Assembly: GCA_029216955.1 (NCBI GenBank)
Contig: JANAVB010005597.1
Span: forward strand, 43,207,535 to 43,271,534
From: Iris pallida
Taxonomy: Eukaryota; Streptophyta; Magnoliopsida; Asparagales; Iridaceae
Reading direction: 5' to 3'
Length of the DNA stretch: 64,000 bases
The position numbers and the translations under genes were made by a program. The notes beneath the pieces are model-generated. The model saw nothing but the letters and a program-made list of their open reading frames with translations, was not told where the DNA came from and searched no databases. Of the stretch, positions 1-10,465 are shown in pieces. Numbering within the stretch: position 1 is the stretch's first letter; each line of letters opens with the position of its first letter.

Positions 1-1065
1 TGTGAGATCATGTAAAAGCTCTTCTAAGCATGTGAAGATACTGAGAATCCGTATAAAGCATGTAATGATATGACTTTGCAGTTTCCATAAAGCAGTATTT
101 TAACATGGCTCATTCACAGTTCATTATCATATGCAGTAAATAAGTTTGTAGGGGTACTTGCCTTGAGCAAAGTAGGAATAAGAATATGAAGGTACAGATG
201 TCCGGTGTCCTGTCAAAATGATATACAAACTCAGCCTATAAGTTATGATTAAGATTACACTAGTGTTGTGACACGGCTCCTAATAGGACACCAGCTATGT
301 GAAGCTCTAGTAGTCCAAAGTGAGGTGTTACAACATCTAGAATAACAAGTAGGTCTCTACACTAAGGTAGGGTAAGGTCCCGATACTAAAATATCCCAAA
401 AACACACAAAAATACACAAGTCAATATTAATTAATTAATTAATCAGACTGTATATTATGTTCCAATAATTATTAATATAGTTATACAGTCCTATTTTATA
501 TGTAATAATATACCAAATTGATCCTTGTTAATTATAGTAATTTAATATAAATTTTCTAGAATTTATAATCCAGTGCAAGTATTTATTAAAAATCAGAATA
601 CAAGTGTGCATTGAAAATGAGTCCTGGTTTACTATTTTTAAACAGTGTCAAAACAGTAAATTAAATCATGGAAAAATTATATTAAATTAGATTAATTAAC
701 ATAGTATTTTATAGTAATTTTACTAGAATTTATTCAGCAAGAAAAGTGGTCTAAAAATTCAAAGTTCATAAATCACAGATTCTGAAATTAAATAAATAAT
801 TATTTAATGTATTTGTTCGCGTATTTGAAATTGAACCGAAGTTCAGATACGGAACCTGAAGCCGTGAATCAAGTCCAATATGACTCGACTAGACCCCGAA
901 TATGTGTAGGCTCACCTAAGTCCGATCAACCCATGCTAGGCTTGGAATAAGAGTGGTCGTTTGCACAAAGTACGTAAAATCGTAAATAAATGCGGAATTT
1001 AAATACATGTAATTTAAATGAATTGAAATTGCAGAATATTAAGAGCGTACATATTATAGTATAGG

Positions 1066-1068
<3 letters not shown>

Positions 1069-1146
<78 letters not shown>
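1069..1146. repeat. (TA)n microsatellite
   Basis: About 39 uninterrupted TA dinucleotides lie inside LTR A. The related tract in LTR B (32116-32210) has a different length and different flanking sequence. Confidence 0.98.
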
Positions 1147-1152
<6 letters not shown>

Positions 1153-1405
1153 CATAAATATGTGTAGTAAATAATCTATATAAAGAAAAATGGAATTTAT
1201 ACATTGTATTTAACAGTATATATGTATTTATAATATATCCACAATTATATAAATATATGTATAACTAAATATATACACATATATACAAATATATATATAA
1301 ATATTTAATTAATTAAGTATGCAGAAAAATGTGGTTTAGACTGAAAATTATAGTATTTGGCAGTATACATAGTATAATGTATTTATATAGTATTTTAATA
1401 TATTC

Positions 1406-1408
<3 letters not shown>

Positions 1409-1485
<77 letters not shown>
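1409..1485. repeat. (AT)n microsatellite
   Basis: A second TA-dinucleotide tract in LTR A, followed by degenerate TA-rich sequence to about 1570. Its counterpart in LTR B (32466-32530) is the exact left junction of the pararetrovirus insertion. Confidence 0.98.
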
Positions 1486-1488
<3 letters not shown>

Positions 1489-1574
1489 TTATATACACTT
1501 ATAAGTGTATATATATAAAAATATATATATATATAAAAAAAAAATATATATATATATATATACACTTATAAACA

Positions 1575-1685
1575 ATTCCTCAAAAAATCACTTAATATTA
1601 CGAGGGGGGATTTGAACTCGGGTCTGCCAACGGCTCCCCACGCGCGCGCATGTGCTGCGCTGACCAGTAGGCCAACTTGGCCGCT
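1575..1685 (-). mobile_element. tRNA-derived SINE-like fragment
   Basis: Read on the minus strand, a pol III A-box-like stretch (TGGCCTACTGGTCAG, 1660-1674) is followed about 45 bases later by a perfect B box, GTTCAAATC (1609-1617). An AT-rich tail and TA-rich repeats follow. This spacing and order fit the head of a tRNA-related plant SINE. A full tRNA cloverleaf is not evident. In LTR B only the A-box half survives (from 38092 on); the pararetrovirus joins inside it. It could also be a decayed tRNA-like piece of the LTR itself. Confidence 0.4.
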
Positions 1686-2370
1686 GGTTAAGAAAGGGGG
1701 CTTTCTATATTTAAGTGAAAGCCTATAATGGGTTCGGTTAATCAGCGGGTCGGAGATCCGACCTGCTATGGGTCACCATCTTCGTGTCCTGACTGGTTGG
1801 ACACTCGAGTTCGTGTCAAGCACTCGTGTCGGGGGTTTCTAGACACGAATTTTCGTGTCGAAAGATACTGTTGTGCTCGTCGTGTCGTTCTCGACACATT
1901 CGTGTCCACAGAGTGTCACCATGACACGAATCCGCGTCCGTGTCCGCCGTGTCCAAACTAGGGTTAGGGTTTCCTCGGTCTACGGGTGTCGGGATGTGTC
2001 GAAACTAGGGGCGATCGATTCATCTCAAGGAGACGAACACATCCGTGCTAACTATGTGAAGAAAAAAAATACATGAACGGAAGTCCGGCCTACCTCGTCG
2101 GTCGGGCGGGCTATGGCGGCGGCGGTACGGTGGTCGTGGTCGTCGTCGGAAAACAGTGGAGCTCACTCTCCTCTTCGATTTGGCACTGGTTGTGGGTCTC
2201 CTCGTGCTCTGGTTGCCGAGAAAGGGGGGTCGTCGAAGTTCGTCACCGTCAATCGCCGGAGTTCAGAACAGAATAGTAACCGTAACAGGGAAAATAAAAA
2301 ATGAATTAATTTGAGGATTCAATTTAAAATTTATTTTGAAATTGGGATTTTCTTCCTTGGGAATGGTGTA

Positions 2371-2379
2371 TATTTATAG
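2371..2379 (-). promoter_or_regulatory. LTR TATA box
   Basis: CTATAAATA lies on the minus strand about 270 bp inside the LTR start. It is conserved in LTR B at 38831-38839. A GC-rich leader-like zone lies downstream in the direction of transcription, as expected for a U3/R boundary. Confidence 0.5.
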
Positions 2380-2650
2380 AAAAAAATAATTATGGCAAAC
2401 TAACCATGGTTAATTACTAACTTGATCCTAGGGTTAGATTTTTACCATTTTGCCAAAACTGGGAGAAATACAGCTTTTACGGTAGCAGTTATTTAATTAT
2501 AAAAAATTCAAATGACGTCCAAACGACTCCAAACAAATTGCAGAAAAATTCTAAAATTAATAGAATAATATTTAGAACCTAATGGAATCAATTTGGGGAA
2601 AATTTGGAATTGTTTTTCATTTATTAAAATTTTTAAAAATAGGGGTTACA

Positions 2651-5344
2651 AATCTATCCGCCTTAAAGAAATTTCGTCCTCAAAATTTAAGGTTGACAAG
2701 GGCTCAAAACACGATAGTGAGTTTAGGCAATTATCTTAAGCATGATCAAAGAACAATGACTAGATGTGATTAAGATAATCAAAAAGTTTTTAGTTACGAT
2801 CAAGTTAGAATCAAGCCTAAGTATAGAATGGTCAATAGGATAGTCACGATCTAATATAGGGACGATGCGGTTAGACATCATTAAGAATAATCAAATGTTT
2901 GACACGATCAAGTCCTAGAATCACGATCGTGGGGATCAAAGTCTTCTAGCCGTGCCAGATCATCTAGGCATGATCAAACATGAAGAATGATGGCTAAGTC
3001 AAATCATGGTTAGCACGAAACTAGTCATTATGAAGAATTAAAATCGAAAGTTTAGGTACGAATGATAATGGTATCCAGATCCAAACATGATCATAATCGA
3101 AATTTTGACACGGTCAAAGATAAGGTTAATCTATCCTTGGTCAAACAATAATTAGGCATGATGAGGAATATAATCGTAGTCCAAGCACGAGCAACATATT
3201 GATAGAGATCTAGGCCACGATGGAATTTAAATCAATTAAGTACGATCAAGGATTAAGAATATTGGTATGATAAAGGAGATGACCAAAGTTGAATGGTCGT
3301 GATCAAAGGAATTTAGAAATTAGCGATATTGGAACTTAAAGAATGATTTAAGGATAGGGAAAATCAAATTCCTCCTATTATGATAGAGAAATCAAAAGGC
3401 AATATTTCATAGGGAAGTCAAGATAATCATCTCACTCTGCTACTACCAAGTTTATCTGATCATCATTTGCCAATCACACATTTATCGCACAAGTCCAAAT
3501 ATAAAAATTAAACCCTTATATGACTATTACCAAAAATCATAACCTTCAGTCATGAAGATTAAACCCTGCCATAATACTATAGACTCGACCTGTATTCCAA
3601 GGTTACTAACCCATAAAGTATGTTCCTGTTAGAGCTTCTCAAAATTTTCTACCCTCCTTAATTTTGCAGTTCATTCTCCATTTAGTCATCGTGAAGTCAA
3701 AATTCCTTCGTCTTGCCTTTAACCTAGATCCAAAATTCTTGAATCAAGGATCATAAATCGTTAATCGTTATTCCAATTGATACTCTTGTATTGCTCAAGT
3801 CTAACATCACTATTACCATATAAAATTTTATCCTTCATTATAAAATCAGTTCACAATCCTTTCAACTTACACCTTTAAACATTATCCTCATTAAATTCAG
3901 AATTCTTACAGAAATCTCTAAGGGTTCCTTTAACTCAATAACGTAGTGTTCTCCCTGTTTCTTGTCATTCTCTTACCAATCGTTGTTCAATTTCGTATCA
4001 TCATAACATGCGGTTAAAGTCTCTTTCCCATTATTTAAATTCCTAAATTGGTATCATAACCTCAAAATGAAATATCTTGAGAATTATTAATCCTAAAATC
4101 ATCCAAGTTCTCAAAAACATTTCAACCTTGAATATCCATGTCAGTTCTAAAATACATATACGAAATACTAATGTTCTAACCATTAATGTATATTCTACTG
4201 CTCTTCTTATTCAAAATTCTCCTATGTTCTTTCCAAATAATTCATCATCAAAATAATTCTCTAGTGTAATCATTTCTAAGCCAATACTACTGATCTCTTC
4301 ATATTTCTAATTTCAGTCATAGCTTTCTTCCACAATTTTATCTGAATGTCCAATATTTTATATTCCCACCAAGATTACCATATAATAACAACTTACGTCC
4401 TTTCCGAGCTAGATGATTTACGATACCCTTTTTTTTGCCTTTTCCAAGTGAAGAAATACAAAAATTCGAAAAAATTTCAAAGTGTAAATAACCGAAGTAG
4501 ATACAAGATAATTGAGATGTAATTATGACAGGGTAAATTAAGACAAAGGAATAATGTTAAGACAAAATAAATAATGATAGAAATTTGTTCTTGCTTATTT
4601 GGTCACAATGAAGTGAACCGATTTAAGATATGATCTGATAATCATACCTGTCTTCCTGAAATCATGTTGCCAGAATTTTTGCCACGCCGGTATGCATAGC
4701 TGCAATAAACGATAGAGTCCATAACTAAGGTATATATCTGTTAATCATGTTATTTAGAATTCTCACCACGCCAACCGGTATGGCTGCAAAAAAATCTAAA
4801 TTTCATAACTAGGATAAGTATATCCAAAATCAGACTCTATGTTTTTGTTATACCAGTTAATATAGTTGCGATAAATTCTAAACTCCATAATTAAAGCAGA
4901 CATTTACCGTTCTCACTTTTATCATCAAATATGTTATCAGAATACACCTTAACTCAATCCATAAAATTTATCTTGATGCAAAATCAAAAGTCAATAACGA
5001 ATATCAGGAATCAAATTCAACAACGAATTAAGGAAGAGTAAATGAAAACAAGCGGAAACATATTTTGAGGTAAGATTTAGAGTAAGATCCTCAGGGGTCA
5101 TCCCAAGGGTACTATCTTGGTCTAAATTGACCCACTAAATTTCAAATAAGAGACTAATTATATTTAACGGTCCTATGTTATGATGAATTTTTTCTATGTT
5201 GCAATCCTAGTAATCCTCTAGGTGTTCTAAATGTTATCTCTAATGTTATCAAGTTGTCCTAAGATCCTAACTGCAGGCTTGCTTGGTACAATAACGTAAC
5301 CAAACAACTTTAGTCTCGACCTGCATGGACCACCACTAAAAACA
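2651..5344 (-). other. decayed internal region of the gypsy element
   Basis: This AT-rich sequence between the two LTRs has no reading frame longer than about 60 codons on either strand. The edge next to LTR A keeps a polypurine-tract-like minus-strand sequence (TTTAAGGCGGATAGATT). The edge next to LTR B shows no clear tRNA primer-binding site. No gag, protease or reverse transcriptase motif could be recognised. It is either a large-retrotransposon-derivative-type internal domain or heavily mutated. Confidence 0.55.
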
Positions 5345-5657
5345 TGTCACGACCCATTACCCAAATTGTTGGGCCGGGCCGAGCCTTGTCCAGCCTACGC
5401 TTGGTAAAAGCGTAGTAAGCTGTTCTTAGAGTTTATACATGAATGATACTAAGTGTGCTAACATTAAGCCAAATAAGATTTTATCACAACACAGCTTCTA
5501 TTAACGAAAGTAACAAGTGTTAAAAGTTATTACACTTCAAATGTATGAGACTGGAGATAAAGTCCAGTATCCAAATATAAGTTCAAACCAAAGTCTAAGT
5601 CTCAAAATACATAAAAGATATCTAAGCAAGGTTCCCCGCTGGGGCCTCTTCTGGAGC
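5345..5657 (-). repeat. LTR B, segment 1
   Basis: It begins TGTCACGACCC, the reverse complement of the LTR 3' end, next to the internal region. It is interrupted at 5658 by a CACTA terminus. The missing continuation resumes at 27600. There, GTCAGGACGGGAGCAAGTAC (27687-27706) resembles a motif found at the corresponding place in the related LTRs at 42548-47727. Confidence 0.65.
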
Positions 5658-6317
5658 CACTACAACAAAAAAACCCTTTTAATGACGGCTAAAAAGCATC
5701 ATTAATGACAAACCATGACGCTTTTTTTTTCTTCCAAAGCAACCGTTATGAAAACGGGTGTTATAAATATTTTTTAAAAGCGTTATAAAAAAAAAACCGT
5801 CATGAATAGTTTCTATAAAAGCGTTATGAATAGTTAATATATGGTGCACAATTCAGAACAATTTTAAAACGTTATGAATAGATAATATGTATAGGCTCAA
5901 TGCAGCACATTTATAACACTTTATACTATTCAAATTAGCATATTTATAATGCTCTATACTACACATTATATATTATATTCTAAAAATTTAACATTATATA
6001 TCACCATCTTTATTACATTTCTCAAAATAGAGTACATATCAATATTTTTATTACATTGAATATCCAAATACATATATATATTTACAACTACCAAAATTGT
6101 CCACATCAAAACTTGGCCACATCAAAACTGTCCACAGAACATGTAGCAAAATCCTGAAAAAGATAAAAATAAAGTTCAATATACTTTATTTATTTGGGTA
6201 AAATCTATTGTAAGTTTAACTTATCCGTATCCGTGTTCGTATCCTGAGTCCGTATCGTGGCCTTATGGATGTTGATTGATAACGACAAATTTGTAGAAAC
6301 AAAGGAGAAAACCTCAC

Positions 6318-6497
6318 CTGGATTGTGTTGTCCAAATAGAACCTGGGCAATTGCCAATCCGCCCGCCTCTCCAGGATACCCAGCCCACAAGATCGCCCCG
6401 ATGGTCCGATCATCCTTCGCGAAGCTGACATCCACCGGACGTAGGTGCCACAGTTCACGTCCACCGGATACCCAGCCCACAAGATCGCCCCGATATT
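6318..6497 (-). pseudogene. captured GH3 beta-D-xylosidase exon fragment
   Basis: The minus strand encodes a short frame containing [19 protein letters not shown], followed by [15 protein letters not shown]. This is the characteristic C-terminal-domain segment of plant family 3 glycoside hydrolases of the beta-xylosidase (BXL) type, which act on cell-wall xylan. The homology stops exactly at a GT donor (6316-6317, in GTGAGG), so an exon border was captured with it. A 29-bp block (ATCGGGGCGATCTTGTGGGC and following) occurs twice about 100 bp apart at 6365-6393 and 6467-6495, so the exon was partly duplicated or rejoined. Only about 60 codons remain and no start or catalytic domain is present, so this is not a functional enzyme. 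Confidence 0.75.
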
Positions 6498-7017
6498 AAT
6501 TGCTCTGTTCATTTGCAGCCATATCCTTTTTTGACTAGCAAGCAAGCATTATAAAACTTGTGCCAGTCGAGCTTCCATCGAGCCAAGTGAAGCTTGAATC
6601 GACTTACATAAGTAAACAAGAATCCTGTAGGACTCTCCTTTTTTAAAGTTATGTGCCAAGTCGAGCTTCCATCAAGACAAGTAAAGCTCGAGAGTGAAGC
6701 TCTTTTTATTAAGGTTTTCGCCACTATTAAAGTCAAGCTGAAACTGAAGATCCAAATAATTTGGAAGCCAGCTGAATTCAAAACAAGGTATAAGTCAAGT
6801 AATTTCTTGACCTGAATCCATTCCGCGAATGTCATTTGGATCTAATACCGGAACCTAGCCTGGAAGGTTGACTAAATTTTTCTGGGCCCCAACTTAGTCA
6901 GGTGGGTCAAGTTTCGAAAGAGAACCCAAGAGTACTATTAAGCCAGCTCCTTGTCCCCATAAATATATCCTTCCAGGGACCCTGTCCGAACCTGAGGCAA
7001 AAAAACTAGGACAAGGC
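6498..7017. other. CACTA interior without recognisable gene
   Basis: A 108-codon minus-strand frame (6509-6835) shows no family resemblance I can name. It may be captured intergenic or intronic sequence. The segment ends at AAGGC, the probable target site of the first Sirevirus. Confidence 0.4.
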
Positions 7018-7986
7018 TGAAGAACAAATAGGCAACTCTAGAGGGGGTGAATAGAGTTTATGACAATAATGTCTAATTAAAAATAAAACTCTTTCACCAA
7101 CAGTAAATAATCAGAGTAAATACGAAAATAGTAAAGAGCGAGAAAGCATACGCAAACACAGTCGATTTTAACCTGGTTTCCCTCGTGGAGGACTAGTCCA
7201 GGCCTGAGAACTCTAGCTCAGGATTAAATCCACTATTTGTGAAATAGTAGTTACATCCTGTGCCTTTTCTTCAGAAGAGCACGTCAACTTCTTACAGAGA
7301 TCGCAGTGGCGATGCTTGGAATTTTCTAAGCGACTTCTTGAACTCTTGCATAAACTCCTAACTGAAAAGTACTGAGCGCTTTGAGGCTTAGAGAGCTTGT
7401 GGCTAGTAGATGAGAAGGGTATGGCTTGTATAAGGCTTTAGAGAGAAGAGAAGAGAAGATTGGATGATTGAAAATGGAAGAATTCATGGCCTATTTATAG
7501 GATACCAGATAGGCAGAATTCGGCAAGACTTCTGGGTCAAATATTCAAAAATTTGGCCGTTGGACAACTTGCATCCAGCCAACCCTAAAAATTAGAGTCC
7601 TGGATTTTAGGAGGCAGAGTTCGGCCCGAAATCTGTGTGAAGGCAGAGTTCGGCCCGAACTCTGTGTGGAGGCAGAGTTCGACCCGAACTCTGTCTCCAG
7701 AGCACAGAACTGGTCCAATGGGTAAATGGGCTTATTTGGATTTTTGTGGAGCTTTTGATTTGAGGTATGGGTATAGGTTATGTCTCAAATTGCTCAGTAC
7801 GACTCAGTTTACATATGTCTAGACTAAATAAAAGTGTAAAATACAGACTTAAAATAGTTAACATAGCAGGTGCGAGCTGTCGTCCGTCTTGTACTGAGTT
7901 CAGTCTTCATGTGTCATATTGAAATATTACAAGTATCATGTCGTCAATTGTATCAGTATTTGGTTGACTGTGAATTTGTGTCAACA
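7018..7986 (-). repeat. 3' LTR of Sirevirus A
   Basis: It is nearly identical to 15535-16475 by eye. On the minus strand it carries CTATAAATAG (7491-7500). Upstream of that is a tandem array of about 28-bp units containing CAGAGTTCGGCCCGAA (about 7612-7692), with three units here and two in the other LTR. The sequence ACTCTATTCACCCCCTCTAG near its 3' end is also found in Sirevirus B. Confidence 0.92.
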
Positions 7987-8200
7987 ATCTCCCCCATATT
8001 GATAATTGACAAAATGATATTTGTATATTCAATATTCATACCTGGACACATTAAAGAGTAGTAGCGTAGCTCTCCCGTAATCAGTGCAAAACATTGCTCT
8101 GTTCCAGTTGTCCTGATACAAATATTCTTTTCCAAAGCACAGATACACAATGATATGAGATGATGAATATAGCAAAAATATTTCTCCCCTTTTTGGCATT
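7987..8200 (-). promoter_or_regulatory. duplicated polypurine tracts of Sirevirus A
   Basis: The minus strand has TGGGGGAGAT directly against the 3' LTR (7987-7996). A second tract, AATGCCAAAAAGGGGAGAAA, lies at 8181-8200. Multiple polypurine tracts upstream of the 3' LTR are a described Sirevirus feature. They prime plus-strand DNA synthesis. Confidence 0.7.
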
Positions 8201-8414
8201 TATCAAACAACCAGAAATAATGATTGGCAAGCACACCAAAAATAATAATAATAAACTGTATAAACTGATAAACGGCAGAATAAAATGTCTCAAGAGTCAC
8301 ATAAAAGTTCTAATACAACCAAAGAGCAGAATAAAAACAACTACATCAACTAAAAATACAGAAAAACATAAACTACGATCCTCAGCAGCAGCAGCAAGTA
8401 GAAATCTACATCCA

Positions 8415-9689
8415 TCATCGAGCTCGTGAAGGCCCAGCATCGTCGGATGGATCAATGAAGGAACGACGAGGGTCCACGAAAGCCGTATCCGGATCCAGGG
8501 AGCGGATAACCCAAGGGTCATCGATACAGTATCCATCGCGAGCAGGGTCCCGCTCCATAGGAATAGGCATAAAAGGATGTCGGGACATAGAGTACCGAAT
8601 ATCGTACAGTAAGTTGCTGATAGCACTCATCTGCAGGATGGTCCGGTAGTCAAGCTGAGTCCAACGATTATCCTCTAAAGTGAATCGATCGCGTAGCATA
8701 GTCTGTAGTGACTCAAGAGTAGCAGAAGGAGGAGGCACATCCTATCCAAGAGGAGGTGCGTCGGGCTCATCGTCAGAGTGCTCAGACACAGCAGGTGAGC
8801 CAACTGCTGCCTGAAGCCGCTATGCCTTAGAGAGGAATGCAGGGGCAGGTAGGAATTGGCACTCATCAAGAGGTACACGAAAGGCACAAAAGATCATAGG
8901 AAGATAAAGAGCATAAACCAATGATCTTGGCTTCTTTCTAGCATTAATCATCCAGTCCATCATGGTACGTGGAAGATTAAAAGGAACATAAAAATAGAGG
9001 TGGTACAAAACAGAGATTTCAAAGTATGTAACCTCATCAGTTGATCCTGCTTTTGGCAGAATCGTGTTAAAAACAATGCGATGAAGTTCATAAAAGTAAG
9101 AATTGAGAAACTTGGCGAGAAGCTTGCGAAGACGTGTGTTAGGAGTACACGAATCGTCCTTAAATCTTTCTAGGGATGTCCCATCGAGGAATTAGAACTT
9201 GCGAGCTTCAACAAGTTTCTTCCATGAGTTTGGCTCCGAAATTTCAAGGTATTCGGCCAAGTCAAAATCATCAAAAGAAATATCAATGCCCGCAACATGT
9301 GAAAATAGATGTGTATTATTGTGAGTAAGGTTGCAATAAAATATTTGGATGGCATTGAGATATATAACCAAATTGGTAGTGATAAGTTCATCAAGACATA
9401 GATCATGAAATAATGAATCATATTGTGAAAAGATAGTAAAATTTATAGGATGACCCGCATACACAGAACAAGATCGAAAATCACTAAACCACTCATTGGA
9501 AGCGTCAAGTGATACAAATATTCGGTCATCGTACGTGTTGGGGTCGAGTGGACGAGGTGGGTTGAACAACGGGTGAATAGGTTGTTGATTAGGTTGTTCA
9601 ACGGGATGTTCAACACGAGAAGGAGCATTCGAAGAGGACGCACCCTCGGTTCGAAGTCTCTTCCCTCTATTGAACAACTTGGGAGCCAT
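8415..9689 (-). pseudogene. Sirevirus A third ORF, downstream of pol
   Basis: A single minus-strand frame of 424 codons runs from ATG at 9689 to a stop at 8415, broken only by in-frame stops at 9192-9194, 8820-8822 and 8742-8744. It begins MAPKLFNRGKRLR, followed by a Ser/Pro-rich stretch. A central globular part contains FSHVAGIDISFDDFDLAEYL, then a segment with TILPKAGSTDEVTYFEI and NLPRTMMDWMINA. This resembles uncharacterised plant retroelement-associated proteins (the so-called putative plant transposon protein type). No transmembrane helix or signal peptide is obvious, so an envelope role is not supported, although it occupies the place of the env-like ORF of Sireviruses. The absence of frameshifts suggests fairly recent decay. 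Sirevirus B has only about 560 bp here and lacks it. Confidence 0.65.
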
Positions 9690-10465
9690 GAAATACTGAA
9701 GAAAAATTAAGGAAATTTAGATGAAGAGAAGTGTGAAAATATACCTCAATTTGTTGATAAAAGATGAAAGAGAATGGTGAGAGAATCCTTCTTCTTGAAT
9801 TTTGAGAAGAAAGATGCACTAGGATGGAAGAACTAGGGTTAGGGTTTGAAGGGAAGTAGTTTGGAGGAGTTTAGAAGGTGGCAATGGAGGAGAAAGAAGA
9901 GAAGAACCCGGTTTTAAGTGTAAGGGCTCGAATGGTCGGAACAATTTTGGACCATTGGATCAAAATTTGATCAACGGCTGAGCCTGCGTTCGGTTCTGGA
10001 AGGACCAGACCGAACTTGACCTAAACTCTGGTTTAGACAGAGTTCGCCCCGAATTCTGGTTTCTGTAGCCAGAACAGAAATCAGGCTAAAAAGAAGTTTG
10101 ATCAAATAAGTGAGACTAAAAGGAATACGATAATGGATAGATGCATATACAAAAATGAGAAAACCAAGTAGAGAATAGCAAAAAGTCAACGCTGAATCAA
10201 AGTAAAGTTTGAAATTTTGAATTTTAGCATGTAATAAATAAAAGTATATCATGTAATAAACAAGAAATTATGCCACAATTCAATATTTTGAAACTGCCAT
10301 AGGGTAGCTACAGGGGCCGGATCCCAGCTAGCGGTAGTCCTGAGGACTAGTGTACCGTGTCGCCTAGGCTTTTACGCCTTGTTGTCAGAAGGACCCTTTC
10401 GGCTTGTACCCATAGCAATTTCATCATAAAGAATCAAGACATAATTGATATTTACGCAGGTTACT
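9690..10465 (-). other. spacer between pol and third ORF
   Basis: Non-coding. Near 10030-10060 it holds CAGAGTTCGCCCCGAATTCT, the same word type that forms the promoter-proximal arrays of the LTRs. Between 10300 and 10410 there are short inverted repeats, including AGTCCTGAGGACT and AGGCTTTTACGCCT, that could fold in RNA. Confidence 0.5.

Larger units (their letters stand above)
1..2650 (-). repeat. LTR A (inner-ended copy, truncated by window edge)
   Basis: The sequence is collinear with LTR B: 1-850 matches 28093-28940, 860-1485 matches 31612-32530, and 1627-2650 matches 38092-39109. It ends at 2650 in GGGGTTACA, the LTR terminus on this strand. It holds two TA-dinucleotide tracts, a SINE-like stretch, a zone dense in GTGTC/GACAC words (1780-2000), a telomere-like AGGGTTAGGG at about 1960 and a GC-rich zone at 2050-2260. 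No open reading frame here is believable as a gene. The first 806 or so bases of the LTR are missing to the left of the window. Confidence 0.75.

Noticed and set aside
926..1571. Open frames rich in Ile-Tyr on both strands
   Set aside because: They are translations of TA-dinucleotide tracts, which are open in several frames. The same applies to 32018-32212.
1600..1690. A complete tRNA gene
   Set aside because: A- and B-box words are present on the minus strand, but I could not draw a full cloverleaf with an acceptor stem; SINE-like is safer.
10300..10410. Hammerhead ribozyme
   Set aside because: Hairpins are present but the conserved CUGAUGA and GAAA core elements are not.
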